The notes below the pieces were generated by a model. It did no database searches and was not told where the DNA came from. It saw nothing but the letters and a program-made list of their open reading frames with translations. From Poseidonocella sedimentorum (GTDB taxonomy: Bacteria > Pseudomonadota > Alphaproteobacteria > Rhodobacterales > Rhodobacteraceae), in NCBI RefSeq assembly GCF_900116005.1, contig NZ_FOYI01000003.1, positions 248,001-312,000 of the forward strand: a stretch of DNA of 64,000 nucleotides, given 5' to 3'. Of the stretch, positions 53,392-64,000 are shown one piece after another. How positions within the stretch are numbered: the first letter of the stretch is position 1; each line of letters begins with the position of its first letter. The position numbers were made by a program, and so were the translations under genes.

Positions 53392-55666
53392 CGCGACACA
53401 TCTTCCAGACCCGTTCAGGCGTGAACGGCATATCGGCCTGGCGCACGCCGAGATCCCACAGCGCGTCCAGCACCGCGTTGGATATCGCCGCAAGCGCGCC
53501 CACCGTCCCGGCCTCGCCGCAGCCCTTCATGCCCATCGGATTGTAGGTCGAGGGGGTCGGCTCCGTGGCAAAGCCGATCATCGGCACATCGCTGGCCCGC
53601 GGCAGGGCGTAATCCATGAAACTGGCGGTCAGCAGCTGGCCGTCCTCGTCATGAACGACGCGCTCCATCAAGGCCTGCCCCACGCCCTGAACCACCCCGC
53701 CATGCACTTGACCTTCGGCCAATAGAGGATTGATAAGGTTGCCAAAATCATCAACAACGGTATAGCGGTCCAGCCGCACCTCGCCGGTTTCCGGATCGAC
53801 CTCGACCTCCGCCACATGAGCGCCATTGGGGAACGAGCGGTCATCGAGCGTGATGCGTTTGGAGAAGGTCAGAAGATCGTCGCGCCCGTCCTCCCTGGCG
53901 CGCTCCGAAAGCTCCAGCAGCCCGGCGGTGCGGTTGGTCCCCGCGGCGCGGAACACCAGATCGTCAAAGACGACATCCTCCGGCGGGACCTCCTCCAACT
54001 CGGCAAAAAACGCGGCATATTTCGGGATCATCTCATCGACCACAGCCAGCGTCGCGGTGTTCTGGACCGTGACCGAGCGCGAGCCGCCCGTGCCGCCGCC
54101 CTTGGGGATGAGATCGCTGTCGCCTTGAATGACGCGGATCGCCCCGGGGTCGATCCCGCTCTGGTCAGCGAGGAATTGGGCGTAAACGGTCTCGTGCCCC
54201 TGCCCGTTGGATTGGGTGCCGACGTAGAGTTTGACTGTTCGATCATCATCGAACTCAACCTTCGCCCGCTCGCTCGGCTCACCGAGGATGCTCTCGATAT
54301 AATAGCAAAGCCCAAGCCCGCGCCGCTTGCCCGCCGCGCGGGACGCTTCCAACCGTTCGTCGAATCCTGAAACGCCCGCTTCCGCTTCCGCCCGCGAAAG
54401 CACCTTGTGAAAATCGCCGACGTCATAGGTCACGCCGGTTGCGCTTCGATAGGGAAACTCATGTTTTTCAATGAAATTCCGCCGCCTGAGCTCCCACGGG
54501 CTGACCCCGAGTTCCCGCGCGGCCATGTCCATCGCGCGCTCAAGGATGTAGATCGCCTCGGGCCGGCCCGCGCCGCGATAGGCATCGACCTGGGTGGTGT
54601 TGGTGAAGACCCCCTCGACCTCGAGCAAAACGTTTCGCAGCCGATAGGTCCCCGGCATCACCTTCGCAAAAAGCTCGGTCTGGATGTTCTGGGCATATTC
54701 GCTGTTGTAGGCGCCCATGTTGGCGCGGGTCGTGACATGATAGCCGGTGAGCCGCAGATCCTCATCAAAGGCCAGCCGCGCCACGTGATCAAGATCGCGC
54801 CCGGCATTGTCCGACATCATCGCCTCGCCCCGCTCGGACATCCAGCGGACCGGACGGCCGATCTTGCGCGCCGCGATCGCACAGAGGAAATACTCCGGAT
54901 AGGCAAAGGCCTTCATCCCGAAGCCGCCGCCCACGTCCGGGATCGTTACGTGAACCTGCTCGCGCTTGAGGCCCAGCAGCTTGGCCAGATCGTGCTTGAG
55001 ATCCCAGACCCCCTGCCCGCCGAACGCGACGTGAAGCCGGCCTTCCGACCAATCGGCAAGGCAGCCGCGCGGCTCCATCGTGTTGACGATCACGCGGTTG
55101 TCCTCGGCGGCGAGCTCGACCACATGCGCCGCCGTCTCGAAGGCCGCCCGCACCTTGTCGGCATCCCCCATCGCCCAGGAAAACGCGCGGTTTTCCGGCG
55201 CCTCCGGGTGCAGCGCCTCGCCGCCGGGAGCGAGCGCCATATGCGCGGGCAGAGCATCGATCTCCAGCGTGATGAACTCGGCCGCATCGGCCGCCGCCGC
55301 GCGGCTCTCGGCAAGGATGAAGGCCACCGGCTCGCCCACGAAGCGCACCCGGTCCTCGGCCAGCAGCGGCCGCCGCACCGCCGCGCCCTTGCGCCCGTCC
55401 GGGGCCTCGACCACCGTGGCGCCCATCCCCCGCGTGATCCCCTCGGCGGCAAGATCGGCCGCCGTCAGAACCGCGAGGACCCCGGGCGCCTCCCGCGCTG
55501 CCGAAGCGTCCAGCTCAGTGATCCGCCCATGGGCGACCGAAGCGCGCAGGACATGGCCAAACGCCGCGTTTTGTGGGGCGATATCATCGATATAGCGCCC
55601 CGCACCGCGCAGAAACCGCTGATCCTCCACCCGGCGCACCGGCTGACTTTTTCCGAATCGTTCCAT
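53369..55666 (-). CDS. Molybdenum hydroxylase large subunit (CoxL/xanthine dehydrogenase family)
   Basis: 765 residues. N-terminal RRVEDQRFLRGAGRYIDDI, then MEPRGCLADW, GGGFGMKAFAYPEYFLCAIA, active-site loop VDAYRGAGRPEAIYILERAM and the catalytic glutamate region MGMKGCGEAGTVGALAAISN. The loop AYRGAGRPEA is the form II (non-CO) type rather than AYRCSFR of true CO dehydrogenase. The iron-sulfur (CoxS) and FAD (CoxM) partners are not adjacent, so the enzyme is an orphan large subunit here. Substrate unknown. moeA in this window would supply its cofactor. Confidence 0.9.
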   Translation of the reverse strand: MERFGKSQPVRRVEDQRFLRGAGRYIDDIAPQNAAFGHVLRASVAHGRITELDASAAREAPGVLAVLTAADLAAEGITRGMGATVVEAPDGRKGAAVRRPLLAEDRVRFVGEPVAFILAESRAAAADAAEFITLEIDALPAHMALAPGGEALHPEAPENRAFSWAMGDADKVRAAFETAAHVVELAAEDNRVIVNTMEPRGCLADWSEGRLHVAFGGQGVWDLKHDLAKLLGLKREQVHVTIPDVGGGFGMKAFAYPEYFLCAIAARKIGRPVRWMSERGEAMMSDNAGRDLDHVARLAFDEDLRLTGYHVTTRANMGAYNSEYAQNIQTELFAKVMPGTYRLRNVLLEVEGVFTNTTQVDAYRGAGRPEAIYILERAMDMAARELGVSPWELRRRNFIEKHEFPYRSATGVTYDVGDFHKVLSRAEAEAGVSGFDERLEASRAAGKRRGLGLCYYIESILGEPSERAKVEFDDDRTVKLYVGTQSNGQGHETVYAQFLADQSGIDPGAIRVIQGDSDLIPKGGGTGGSRSVTVQNTATLAVVDEMIPKYAAFFAELEEVPPEDVVFDDLVFRAAGTNRTAGLLELSERAREDGRDDLLTFSKRITLDDRSFPNGAHVAEVEVDPETGEVRLDRYTVVDDFGNLINPLLAEGQVHGGVVQGVGQALMERVVHDEDGQLLTASFMDYALPRASDVPMIGFATEPTPSTYNPMGMKGCGEAGTVGALAAISNAVLDALWDLGVRQADMPFTPERVWKMCRDAAARAS

Positions 55667-55817
55667 CGGCCCGCCTGTTCCTTCTGTCCGCAGCAGAGCC
55701 TAGCCCCTCGCCCGCCACTGTCCAGCCCGCCCCAAATTTGGCGCCGCCGCCTTTCCCTCCGGGCCGGGCTGCGATATGGGAGGCCAAACCACATAACGTG
55801 CGGCAGCGAGACACCCC

Positions 55818-58800
55818 ATGAGCATGGATAAAACCTTCGACGCGACCGAAGCCGAAGCGCGGCTCTACGCCGCCTGGGAAGAGGCCGGATGCTTCCGCGC
55901 GGGCGCCAATGCCCGGCCCGAAGCGTCGACCTTCTGCATCATGATCCCCCCGCCCAACGTGACCGGCTCGCTGCATATGGGGCATGCGTTCAACAACACG
56001 CTGCAGGATATCCTCGTGCGCTGGCACCGGATGCGCGGCTTCGACACGCTCTGGCAGCCCGGGCAGGATCATGCCGGGATCGCGACGCAAATGGTCGTCG
56101 AGCGCGAGTTGGCCAAGGACAAGAGCAACCAGACCCGGGCCGAGATGGGGCGCGAGGCGTTTCTGGAGAAGGTCTGGGACTGGAAGGCCAAGTCGGGCGG
56201 GACGATCATCAATCAGCTCAAGCGGCTCGGCGCCTCCTGCGACTGGGAGCGCAACGCCTTCACCATGTCCGGTGCGCCCGGCGCGCCGGAGGGCGAGGAC
56301 GGCAATTTCCACGACGCGGTCATCAAGGTCTTCGTCGATCTGCATGAAAAAGGGCTGATCTATCGCGGCAAGCGGCTGGTGAACTGGGATCCGCATTTTG
56401 AGACGGCGATCTCCGATCTCGAGGTGGAGAACGTCGAAAACGCGGGCCACATGTGGCATTTCAAATACCCGCTCGCGGGGGGCGAAACCTATCACTACGT
56501 GGAGCGCGATGGCGATGGCAACGTGGTGCTGGAAGAAGAGCGCGACTATATCGCAATCGCGACGACCCGGCCGGAGACGATGCTCGGCGACGGGGCGGTC
56601 GCAGTTCATCCATCGGATGAACGTTACACGCCAATCGTCGGAAAACTATGCGAAATTCCGGTCGGACCCAAAGAGTCCCGCCGCCTTGTTCCGATCATCA
56701 CCGATGAGTACCCCGACCCCACGTTCGGCTCGGGCGCGGTGAAGATCACCGGCGCGCATGATTTCAACGACTATGGCGTCGCGAGCCGCAACGGCATCCC
56801 GATGTACCGGCTGATGGACACCAAGGGCGCGATGCGCAGTGACGGCGATGCCTATGCCGACTGTGCCGCCAGGGCGCAGCAGATCGCGGAAGGCGCAGAG
56901 TTCAGCGAAGCCGAAGTCGACACCCTCAACCTCGTCCCCGACGAGATACGCGGGCTCGATCGTTTCGACGCGCGTCGAATTGTCGTGGAGCAGATCACCG
57001 CCGAGGGGCTCGCGGTGATGACCCGCGCGGACAACCCCGCCCTTGGCAAGGCCGCGGTCAAACCCGACGCGGAGGGGGCCGACGAGCTTGTCCCGCTTGT
57101 CGAGTCCAAGCCGATCATGCAGCCGTTCGGGGACCGCTCCAAGGTCATCATCGAGCCGATGCTGACGGATCAGTGGTTTGTGGATACCTCGAAAATCGTC
57201 GAGCCCGCGCTCGAGGCGGTCCGCAAGGGGCGCGCCAATGGCGGCACGGACATCCTGCCGGAATCGGATCGGAAGGTCTATTTCCACTGGCTGGAGAACA
57301 TCGAGCCCTGGTGCATTTCGCGCCAGCTTTGGTGGGGGCATCAGATCCCGGTCTGGTACGGGCTCAACATGTCCTACATGGAGGAGAGGCTCGCCGATCT
57401 GGGCCTCACCCCCGACAGCGCCGCGGAAGATTGGGACTCGGCGGAAATCGGCGCGGCCCTCGCGCTCGATGCGCTCGTCCAGCGCGGCGAGCACTCCCAT
57501 TGCGCGGCGGATGTCGCCTCGGTGCGTGAGCGGTTTTCGGACGATCTCGTCACCCTGCCCGCGCCCTTCAACCATTCGACGATCATCGAAGTGTCCGACC
57601 GGGACGCGGCGATCCATGCCCTCGCCCAGGGCCTCGCCGGGTTCGCCCAGACGCAGGATCCGACCAAGCTCGTCTACCCGATCTGGCGCGATCCCGACGT
57701 GCTCGACACGTGGTTCTCCTCCGGCCTCTGGCCGATCGGCACGCTGGGCTGGCCCGAGCAGACGCCGGAGCTCCAGAAGTACTTCCCGACCAACGTGCTG
57801 ATCACCGGGTTCGACATCATCTTCTTCTGGGTCGCCCGGATGATGATGATGCAATATGCCGTCGTCGGCGAGCGCCCTTTCGACACCGTCTATGTCCACG
57901 CGCTGGTGCGCGACGAGAAGGGCAAGAAGATGTCGAAATCGCTCGGCAACGTGCTCGATCCGCTTGATCTCATTGACGAATACGGCGCCGATGCGGTGCG
58001 CTTCACCCTCACCTCCATGGCCGCCATGGGGCGCGATCTGAAGCTGTCGAAAGACCGGATCGCGGGCTATCGCAACTTCGGCACGAAGCTGTGGAACGCG
58101 ATGCGGTTTGCCGAGATGAACGAGGTGTTTACCGCGCAATCCGTCGATCTCGCGGCCAACCCGGCACATGCGCGCCAGACGGCCAACCGCTGGATCATCG
58201 GCGAGGTTGCGCGGGTGCGCGAGACCGTCGATACAGCGCTGGATCAGTACCGGTTCAACGACGCCGCGAACGCGCTCTACGCCTTCGTCTGGGGCAAGGT
58301 TTGTGATTGGTACGTGGAATTCGCCAAGCCGCTGCTCGGGGACGAGGATGTTTCGGTCCAGACCGAAACGAGAGAGGTCATGAAATGGGTCCTCGATCAA
58401 TGTCTGATCCTTTTGCATCCGATCATGCCCTTCATCACCGAAGAGCTCTGGGCCCTCTCGGGGGACCGCGCCAAGATGCTGGTGCATTCCGATTGGCCGG
58501 AGTATACCACCGCCGCGCTGCTTGATGAGGCGGCCGACCGGGAGATGAACTGGGTCATTTCCGTGATCGGCGCGATACGGTCGGCGCGGGCGCAGATGGG
58601 TGTCAACGCGGGCGATTTCATCCCCGTGCTCGCGCTCGGGATGGAGCCGGCGGCGAAAGCGGCCTGGGACGGGAACGCGGCGCTCATCGCCAAGCAGGCG
58701 CGCGTCGACAGTTTGACGCCCGTCGAAGCGTTTCCCCGCGGCACGATCACGATCCCGGCGGAAGGGGCGACCTTCGGTTTGCCGCTGGCCGAGATCATCG

Positions 58801-59009
58801 ATGTCGCCAAGGAGACCGCGCGGCTGGAGAAATCCGTCGCCCGGCTCGACAAAGAAATCCGGGGGCTCGAAGGCCGGGTGGGCAATCCCAAGTTCGTCGC
58901 CAGCGCGCCGCCCGAGGTCGTCGAGGAGGCCCGCGACAATCTTGGCCTGCGCCAGGACGAACGCGCCAAGCTTGCCGCCGCGCTCGACCGCCTTGCCGAA
59001 ATCACCTGA
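55818..59009 (+). CDS. valS: Valyl-tRNA synthetase
   Basis: 1063 residues, longer than the usual 880-950. HIGH motif in [18 protein letters not shown] (residue about 53), editing domain with [22 protein letters not shown] in [17 protein letters not shown] (about 704) and a C-terminal coiled coil from [15 protein letters not shown]. Extra segments relative to E. coli fall around residues 340-400 and 520-610, plausibly the extension known in Rhodobacterales. Charges tRNA-Val. A 16-base palindrome, TTCGACGCGCGTCGAA, is embedded at 56964-56979. Confidence 0.97.
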   Translation: MSMDKTFDATEAEARLYAAWEEAGCFRAGANARPEASTFCIMIPPPNVTGSLHMGHAFNNTLQDILVRWHRMRGFDTLWQPGQDHAGIATQMVVERELAKDKSNQTRAEMGREAFLEKVWDWKAKSGGTIINQLKRLGASCDWERNAFTMSGAPGAPEGEDGNFHDAVIKVFVDLHEKGLIYRGKRLVNWDPHFETAISDLEVENVENAGHMWHFKYPLAGGETYHYVERDGDGNVVLEEERDYIAIATTRPETMLGDGAVAVHPSDERYTPIVGKLCEIPVGPKESRRLVPIITDEYPDPTFGSGAVKITGAHDFNDYGVASRNGIPMYRLMDTKGAMRSDGDAYADCAARAQQIAEGAEFSEAEVDTLNLVPDEIRGLDRFDARRIVVEQITAEGLAVMTRADNPALGKAAVKPDAEGADELVPLVESKPIMQPFGDRSKVIIEPMLTDQWFVDTSKIVEPALEAVRKGRANGGTDILPESDRKVYFHWLENIEPWCISRQLWWGHQIPVWYGLNMSYMEERLADLGLTPDSAAEDWDSAEIGAALALDALVQRGEHSHCAADVASVRERFSDDLVTLPAPFNHSTIIEVSDRDAAIHALAQGLAGFAQTQDPTKLVYPIWRDPDVLDTWFSSGLWPIGTLGWPEQTPELQKYFPTNVLITGFDIIFFWVARMMMMQYAVVGERPFDTVYVHALVRDEKGKKMSKSLGNVLDPLDLIDEYGADAVRFTLTSMAAMGRDLKLSKDRIAGYRNFGTKLWNAMRFAEMNEVFTAQSVDLAANPAHARQTANRWIIGEVARVRETVDTALDQYRFNDAANALYAFVWGKVCDWYVEFAKPLLGDEDVSVQTETREVMKWVLDQCLILLHPIMPFITEELWALSGDRAKMLVHSDWPEYTTAALLDEAADREMNWVISVIGAIRSARAQMGVNAGDFIPVLALGMEPAAKAAWDGNAALIAKQARVDSLTPVEAFPRGTITIPAEGATFGLPLAEIIDVAKETARLEKSVARLDKEIRGLEGRVGNPKFVASAPPEVVEEARDNLGLRQDERAKLAAALDRLAEIT

Positions 59010-59110
59010 CGCCCGCGATTGACGCGTCCGCGCCGCGTGGTGCAGTGTTCCACTTGTGATGACGCAGCCCCGCTCCGGCGCGGCCCGAAAAAGACGTTGA
59101 AGGCCGGCCC

Positions 59111-60658
59111 ATGACCCAAGAGCCCGCGACACCCACGCCCGATTGGGGCCCGTTCGGCAAGCCGCTGTTCGATGACCCGAAAATGCGCGCGCTCGCGCGT
59201 GTGGGCGTGGTTGATGTCGGCTCCAACTCGGTGCGGCTCGTGGTGTTTGACGGCGCGGCGCGGAGCCCGGCCTATTTCTACAACGAGAAGATCATGTGTG
59301 CGCTCGGCGCGGGGCTGTCCGAGACCGGGCGGCTCAACCCCGAGGGGCGGCGCCGCGCGCTGTCCGCCATGCGCCGGTTCGCCGCGCTCTCCGACAGCAT
59401 GGGCATCAGCCCGCTCACGGTGGTCGCCACCGCCGCGGTCCGCGAGGCCGAGGACGGGCCGGAGTTCTGCGCCGAGGTTCTGGCCGAGACGGGGCTCAAG
59501 ATCTGGGTCATCGATGGGGATGAGGAAGCGCGGCTCTCGGCCCAGGGCGTGTTGCTCGGCTGGCCCGGGGCACATGGGCTCGTCTGCGATATCGGCGGCT
59601 CGTCGATGGAGCTTGCGGAGGTGCGCGACGGGCGCGTCGGCAAGAGGCTGACCTCGCCGCTCGGGCCGCTGAAACTGCGCGAAGTGAAGGGCGGAAAAGC
59701 CGGCCGGAAGGCGCATATCAAGGCGGTGCTGGAGGACATGCACAGCTGGCTCGGCCCGCAGCGGGACCGGCTTTTCCTCGTCGGCGGCTCCTGGCGCGCG
59801 ATCGCGCGGATCGACATGGAGCGCCGCGCCTATCCGCTTCACGTGCTGCACGAATATCGGATGACCGCCACGACCATCCGTGACACGGTCCGGTTCATCG
59901 AAGAGAGCGATCTCGAAAAGCTGCGCCAACGCTGCGGGCTGTCGGAGGCTCGGATGTCGCTCGTGCCGCTCGCGGCGGAGGTGCTCAAGCGGATCATCTC
60001 GACCATCCGGCCCAAGGATATCGCGGTGTCCAGCTACGGCATTCGCGAGGGTATGCTGTATGAGCAGATGCCGCGCGAGGTGCGCGAACGCGATCCCCTG
60101 ATCGAAGCCTGCCGGTTCGCCGAGAGCAAGGACGCGCGCCTGCCGGGCTTTGGCCGGCGGCTCTATGCCTTCGTCCTGCCGCTGTTTCGAAACCTGCCTG
60201 ATGAGCGCAAGCGGCTGATCCGCGCGGCCTGCCTTTTGCATGATGTGAGCTGGCGCGCCCACCCCGATTACCGCGCGGAGCTGACCTTCGACAATGCAAC
60301 CCGCGCGCATCTCGGCGGAATGCGACATTGGGAGCGGATCTACCTCGGCGTCGCCTTGCTGCATCGCTATAGGAACAAGCGCGAAGGCACTCATTTCGAA
60401 GACCTTTTCAACATCCTGTCCGAAGAGCGGCAAGGCGAAGCGGAGGTCTTGGGCAAGGCGATGCGCTTTGGTGCGATGCTGTGGATACACGGGCACGAAG
60501 ACGCCGCCGAGCTGCGGTGGTTTCCCAAGAAGAAGCAGCTCGAGTTGCGCCTCGCGCCCGCCGCGGCCCCGCTTTTTGGTGAAGTGGCGGAAGCCCGGTT
60601 CAAGGCGCTGGCCGCCTCACTCTCCGCCGAGACATCCGTCCGCTATCTGAGCGCCTGA
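59111..60658 (+). CDS. ppx: Exopolyphosphatase / Ppx-GppA family phosphatase
   Basis: 515 residues. Actin-like ATPase fold: VGVVDVGSNSVRLVVFDG, TAAVREAEDGPEFC, WVIDGDEEARLSAQGVLLGW, and VCDIGGSSMELAEV. The C-terminal half is helical with an HD-like segment (AACLLHDVSWRAHPDYRAEL). Degrades polyphosphate or pppGpp. The last stop base begins a 26-bp palindrome. Its start is 101 bases after valS. Confidence 0.92.
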   Translation: MTQEPATPTPDWGPFGKPLFDDPKMRALARVGVVDVGSNSVRLVVFDGAARSPAYFYNEKIMCALGAGLSETGRLNPEGRRRALSAMRRFAALSDSMGISPLTVVATAAVREAEDGPEFCAEVLAETGLKIWVIDGDEEARLSAQGVLLGWPGAHGLVCDIGGSSMELAEVRDGRVGKRLTSPLGPLKLREVKGGKAGRKAHIKAVLEDMHSWLGPQRDRLFLVGGSWRAIARIDMERRAYPLHVLHEYRMTATTIRDTVRFIEESDLEKLRQRCGLSEARMSLVPLAAEVLKRIISTIRPKDIAVSSYGIREGMLYEQMPREVRERDPLIEACRFAESKDARLPGFGRRLYAFVLPLFRNLPDERKRLIRAACLLHDVSWRAHPDYRAELTFDNATRAHLGGMRHWERIYLGVALLHRYRNKREGTHFEDLFNILSEERQGEAEVLGKAMRFGAMLWIHGHEDAAELRWFPKKKQLELRLAPAAAPLFGEVAEARFKALAASLSAETSVRYLSA

Positions 60659-60720
60659 ACAGTTCGACGCGCGTCGAACTGTTTGATGAGGCTCGAACTG
60701 TTTGATGACTCTCAAACTGT
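60658..60720. repeat. 26-bp perfect palindrome followed by tandem repeats after ppx
   Basis: Arms AACAGTTCGACGC/GCGTCGAACTGTT without spacer (60658-60683). Then TCGAACTGTTTGATGA occurs at 60674-60689 and again at 60693-60708, with a third partial copy (TCAAACTGT) ending at 60720: a 19-base period. The core TTCGACGCGCGTCGAA also lies in valS. Could act as a terminator-like hairpin for ppx, though no U-run follows. Confidence 0.8.
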
Positions 60721-60762
60721 CCGGCGCTCCGCCACGACACCGACAGCACGCCCCGCCAAACG

Positions 60763-60789
60763 AAAAAGGGCCCCCGAACCGGGAGCCCT
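60763..60789 (-). terminator. Intrinsic terminator of groESL
   Basis: Minus strand: stem AGGGCTCCC/GGGGGCCCT around a short GGTTC loop, followed directly by TTTTT. It is 25 bases past the groEL stop. Confidence 0.85.
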
Positions 60790-60813
60790 CTCTCAAATCA
60801 TCGCGCGGCGGCG

Positions 60814-62472
<1,659 letters not shown>

Positions 62473-62523
62473 TCAGAAAGCAGTAGAGTTTCGGATTTCG
62501 GCAAATGGCAAAGCCTCGCGGGC

Positions 62524-62814
62524 TCAGCCTTCGATGATGCCGAGGATGTCGCTTTCCTTCATGATCAGCAGCTCTTCGCCGTTCACCGTGACTTCGGTGC
62601 CGGACCACTTGCCGAACAGAATCTTGTCGCCGTCCTTGACGGCCATCGCGATCAGCTCGCCGCTGTCCTTGCGCGCGCCTTCGCCGCAAGCTACGACGAT
62701 CCCCTCCGCGGGCTTCTCTTTTGCGCTGTCGGGGATGATCAGACCGCCTGCGGTTTTCTCATCGCCTTCAACGCGGCGAACCAGCACGCGGTCATGAAGC
62801 GGTTTGAATGCCAT
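62524..62814 (-). CDS. groES: Co-chaperonin GroES
   Basis: 96 residues, [20 protein letters not shown] with the mobile loop ERTAGGL-like segment [16 protein letters not shown] and the end ILGIIEG. Caps GroEL. First gene of the operon, under the promoter and CIRCE site upstream. Confidence 0.98.
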   Translation of the reverse strand: MAFKPLHDRVLVRRVEGDEKTAGGLIIPDSAKEKPAEGIVVACGEGARKDSGELIAMAVKDGDKILFGKWSGTEVTVNGEELLIMKESDILGIIEG

Positions 62815-62871
62815 CTCTGAGTCTCCTGATGCTCAAAGTTTCCTGTCCCGAACCCGGAGGGCCCGGTCGCG

Positions 62872-62898
62872 TTAGCACTCACATCGCATGAGTGCCAA
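62872..62898. promoter_or_regulatory. CIRCE operator (HrcA binding site) of groESL
   Basis: TTAGCACTC, 9-base spacer, GAGTGCCAA: the CIRCE inverted repeat with one mismatch in the second arm. It overlaps the expected transcription start downstream of the promoter at 62908-62936, as needed for HrcA repression relieved by heat. Confidence 0.92.
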
Positions 62899-62907
62899 CG
62901 CATGGGG

Positions 62908-62936
62908 TAGCTAAGCGCCGCGCCGCCCCCTGTCAA
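62908..62936 (-). promoter_or_regulatory. Promoter of groESL
   Basis: Minus strand TTGACA (perfect -35), 17-base spacer, TAGCTA. About 94 bases before the groES ATG. Confidence 0.75.
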
Positions 62937-62985
62937 CAGACCAATCCCTCAAATCCCACGATTTCACCCCCGGGCCCGCCCCTGT

Positions 62986-63025
62986 CTTCTTCTCTTCGAA
63001 AAATACTCCCGCCGGAGGCATCCTC
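62986..63025. repeat. Intergenic repeat: conserved 24-mer plus hairpin, copy 2
   Basis: The first 24 bases are identical to 34030-34053. The following hairpin is CCGGAGG-CAT-CCTCCGG. It lies in the gap between groES and ppaC; on the minus strand the hairpin is followed by ATTTTT. Confidence 0.75.
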
Positions 63026-63129
63026 CGGTCGCCACATGGAACCATCCGCCCGCCATATTGCTTGGGTGACAAGCGCGCGTGCGCCCCCTATAAGCGCGCC
63101 CGACGGACCAGCCCCATAGGACCATGCTC

Positions 63130-64000
63130 ATGACAACGCTTGTTTTCGGCCACAAATCCCCCGACACCGATTCCACCGGCTCCCCGATCATCTGGGCCTG
63201 GTATCTCAACGAGATCAAAGGCGAAGCCGCCAAGCCCGCGCTGCTCGGCGAGCCCAACACCGAAGCGGCCTTCATGCTGGAGCACTGGTCGCTCGACAAG
63301 CCCGAGATCATCGACGGCGTCGCCGCTGACCAGCCGGTCGTCATCGTCGACACCAACAACCCCGCCGAGCTGCCCGCGGGCATCAACGACGCCGACATCC
63401 GCGCCATCATCGACCACCACAAGCTCGTGGGCGGGCTCGAAACCAAGGGTCCGATCGACATCCGCATCGAGCCGCTCGCCTGCACCGCGACGCTGATGTA
63501 CAAGATGATCGGCTCCGAGCTGGGCCGCGCGCCCGATGGCGTCAAGGGCGCGATGCTCTCCTGCATCCTCTCCGACACGCTCGAATTCCGCTCCCCCACC
63601 ACCACCGACGAAGACAAGGCCGTCGCCCACGCGCTCGCCGATGAGCTGGGCGTCGATATCCCCGCCTTCGCCGAGAAGATGTTCGCGGCGAAATCCGATG
63701 TCTCGGCCTTCTCCGATGCCGCGTTGCTGCGCATGGATTCCAAGGAATACGGCGTCGGCGATACCAAATTCCGCGTTTCGGTCCTCGAAACCACCAGCCC
63801 CGGCACCGTGCTCGACCGCAAGGAGAGCCTGATGGACACCATGGGCCCCGTCGCCACAGAAGATGGCGTCGATCAGGTCCTACTCTTCGTCGTGGACATC
63901 CTCAACGAGGAGGCGACGCTGCTGGTCCCCAACGATCTGGTGAAATCCGTGGCGGAGAAGAGCTTCGGCGTGGATGTCTCCGGCGACACCGTGGTCCTGC
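63130..64000 (+). CDS. ppaC: Manganese-dependent inorganic pyrophosphatase (DHH family), cut by window end
   Basis: 290 residues are visible, close to the full length of about 306. Start at the ATG 63130, with AGGA eight bases before; the in-frame ATG at 63124 is too close to that site. Metal motifs: VFGHKSPDTDSTGSPI with HxxxDxD, VVIVDTNNP, and the DHH motif AIIDHHKLVGG. The C-terminal DHHA2-like domain includes FRVSVLETTSPGTVLDRKES. Hydrolyses PPi in the cytoplasm. Neighbouring groESL runs divergently. Confidence 0.93.
   Translation, partial: MTTLVFGHKSPDTDSTGSPIIWAWYLNEIKGEAAKPALLGEPNTEAAFMLEHWSLDKPEIIDGVAADQPVVIVDTNNPAELPAGINDADIRAIIDHHKLVGGLETKGPIDIRIEPLACTATLMYKMIGSELGRAPDGVKGAMLSCILSDTLEFRSPTTTDEDKAVAHALADELGVDIPAFAEKMFAAKSDVSAFSDAALLRMDSKEYGVGDTKFRVSVLETTSPGTVLDRKESLMDTMGPVATEDGVDQVLLFVVDILNEEATLLVPNDLVKSVAEKSFGVDVSGDTVVL

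Noticed and set aside
53369..55666. True carbon monoxide dehydrogenase
   Set aside because: The active-site loop reads AYRGAGRPEA, not the AYRCSFR of form I CO dehydrogenase, and coxM/coxS are absent.
56646..59132. Open frame of 828 codons antisense to valS
   Set aside because: Composition is that of a GC-rich antisense shadow (Arg/Gly/His/Asp-rich, no domain). The plus strand encodes a clear valyl-tRNA synthetase.
58397..60496. Open frame of 699 codons antisense to valS and ppx
   Set aside because: It spans two convincing genes and their gap on the other strand and shows no recognisable domain.
60658..60683. Intrinsic terminator of ppx
   Set aside because: A strong hairpin is possible, but no U-run follows on the plus strand, so it is kept as a repeat.

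Overview
The window is high-GC DNA, dense with genes on both strands, from an alphaproteobacterium. It is most likely a member of the Rhodobacteraceae (roseobacter group). The markers are a Rhodobacter-type gene transfer agent (GTA) cluster, a circularly permuted two-piece tmRNA with the tag ANDNRAPVALAA, an alphaproteobacterial SspB adaptor, a VPLPA-type C-terminal sorting signal, and the linkage acpP-fabF-mltG-GTA. Genus cannot be decided from the sequence alone.

Layout. 1-9795 (minus strand): GTA head and tail genes, from small terminase through portal, protease, capsid, connectors, tail tube, tape measure, distal tail and hub, to a peptidase cut by the window edge. All frames look intact. 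9796-10241: control region with a promoter, a hairpin and two related palindromes. 10242-16443 (mostly minus): mltG, fabF, acpP, fabG and fabD, interrupted by a PilZ-like envelope gene on plus. 16648-22134: a cytochrome b561-YceI fusion, a NifS-like aminotransferase, a BCCT transporter, a DinB protein and a small membrane protein. 22141-25549: tmRNA, an ArsR regulator divergent from chrA, and sspB. 25862-28915: a VPLPA-CTERM protein, fumC and three small genes. 29083-34028: a tightly overlapped operon trpG-trpD-trpC-moaC-(GIY-YIG gene)-moeA. 34197-38484: a Tat-exported metallo-beta-lactamase protein, a tRNA-Leu(UAA) interrupted by a group I intron, a TPR protein, a rhomboid protease, a GFA protein and a membrane-protein pair.

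38524-48660 is a divergent sugar-uptake and catabolism locus. The minus arm encodes a substrate-binding protein, a DUF2291 lipoprotein, an ABC ATPase, a permease and a DeoR regulator. The plus arm encodes a fucose-isomerase-like enzyme, a two-subunit transketolase and an FGGY kinase. Together they read as import, isomerisation, phosphorylation and two-carbon transfer of an unidentified sugar. 48702-60658: an inositol monophosphatase, WrbA, MetR/metF with a clear MetR box, a DUF2235 protein, an orphan CoxL-like molybdoenzyme, valS and ppx. 60763-62936: groESL with a promoter, CIRCE operator and terminator. The window ends in ppaC, a DHH-family inorganic pyrophosphatase.

The most notable signals are the tRNA-Leu group I intron, a family of three double-palindrome elements with compensated arms, the sugar locus with a split transketolase, the GTA leader architecture, and a GIY-YIG/DUF4357-type gene inserted in frame overlap between moaC and moeA.
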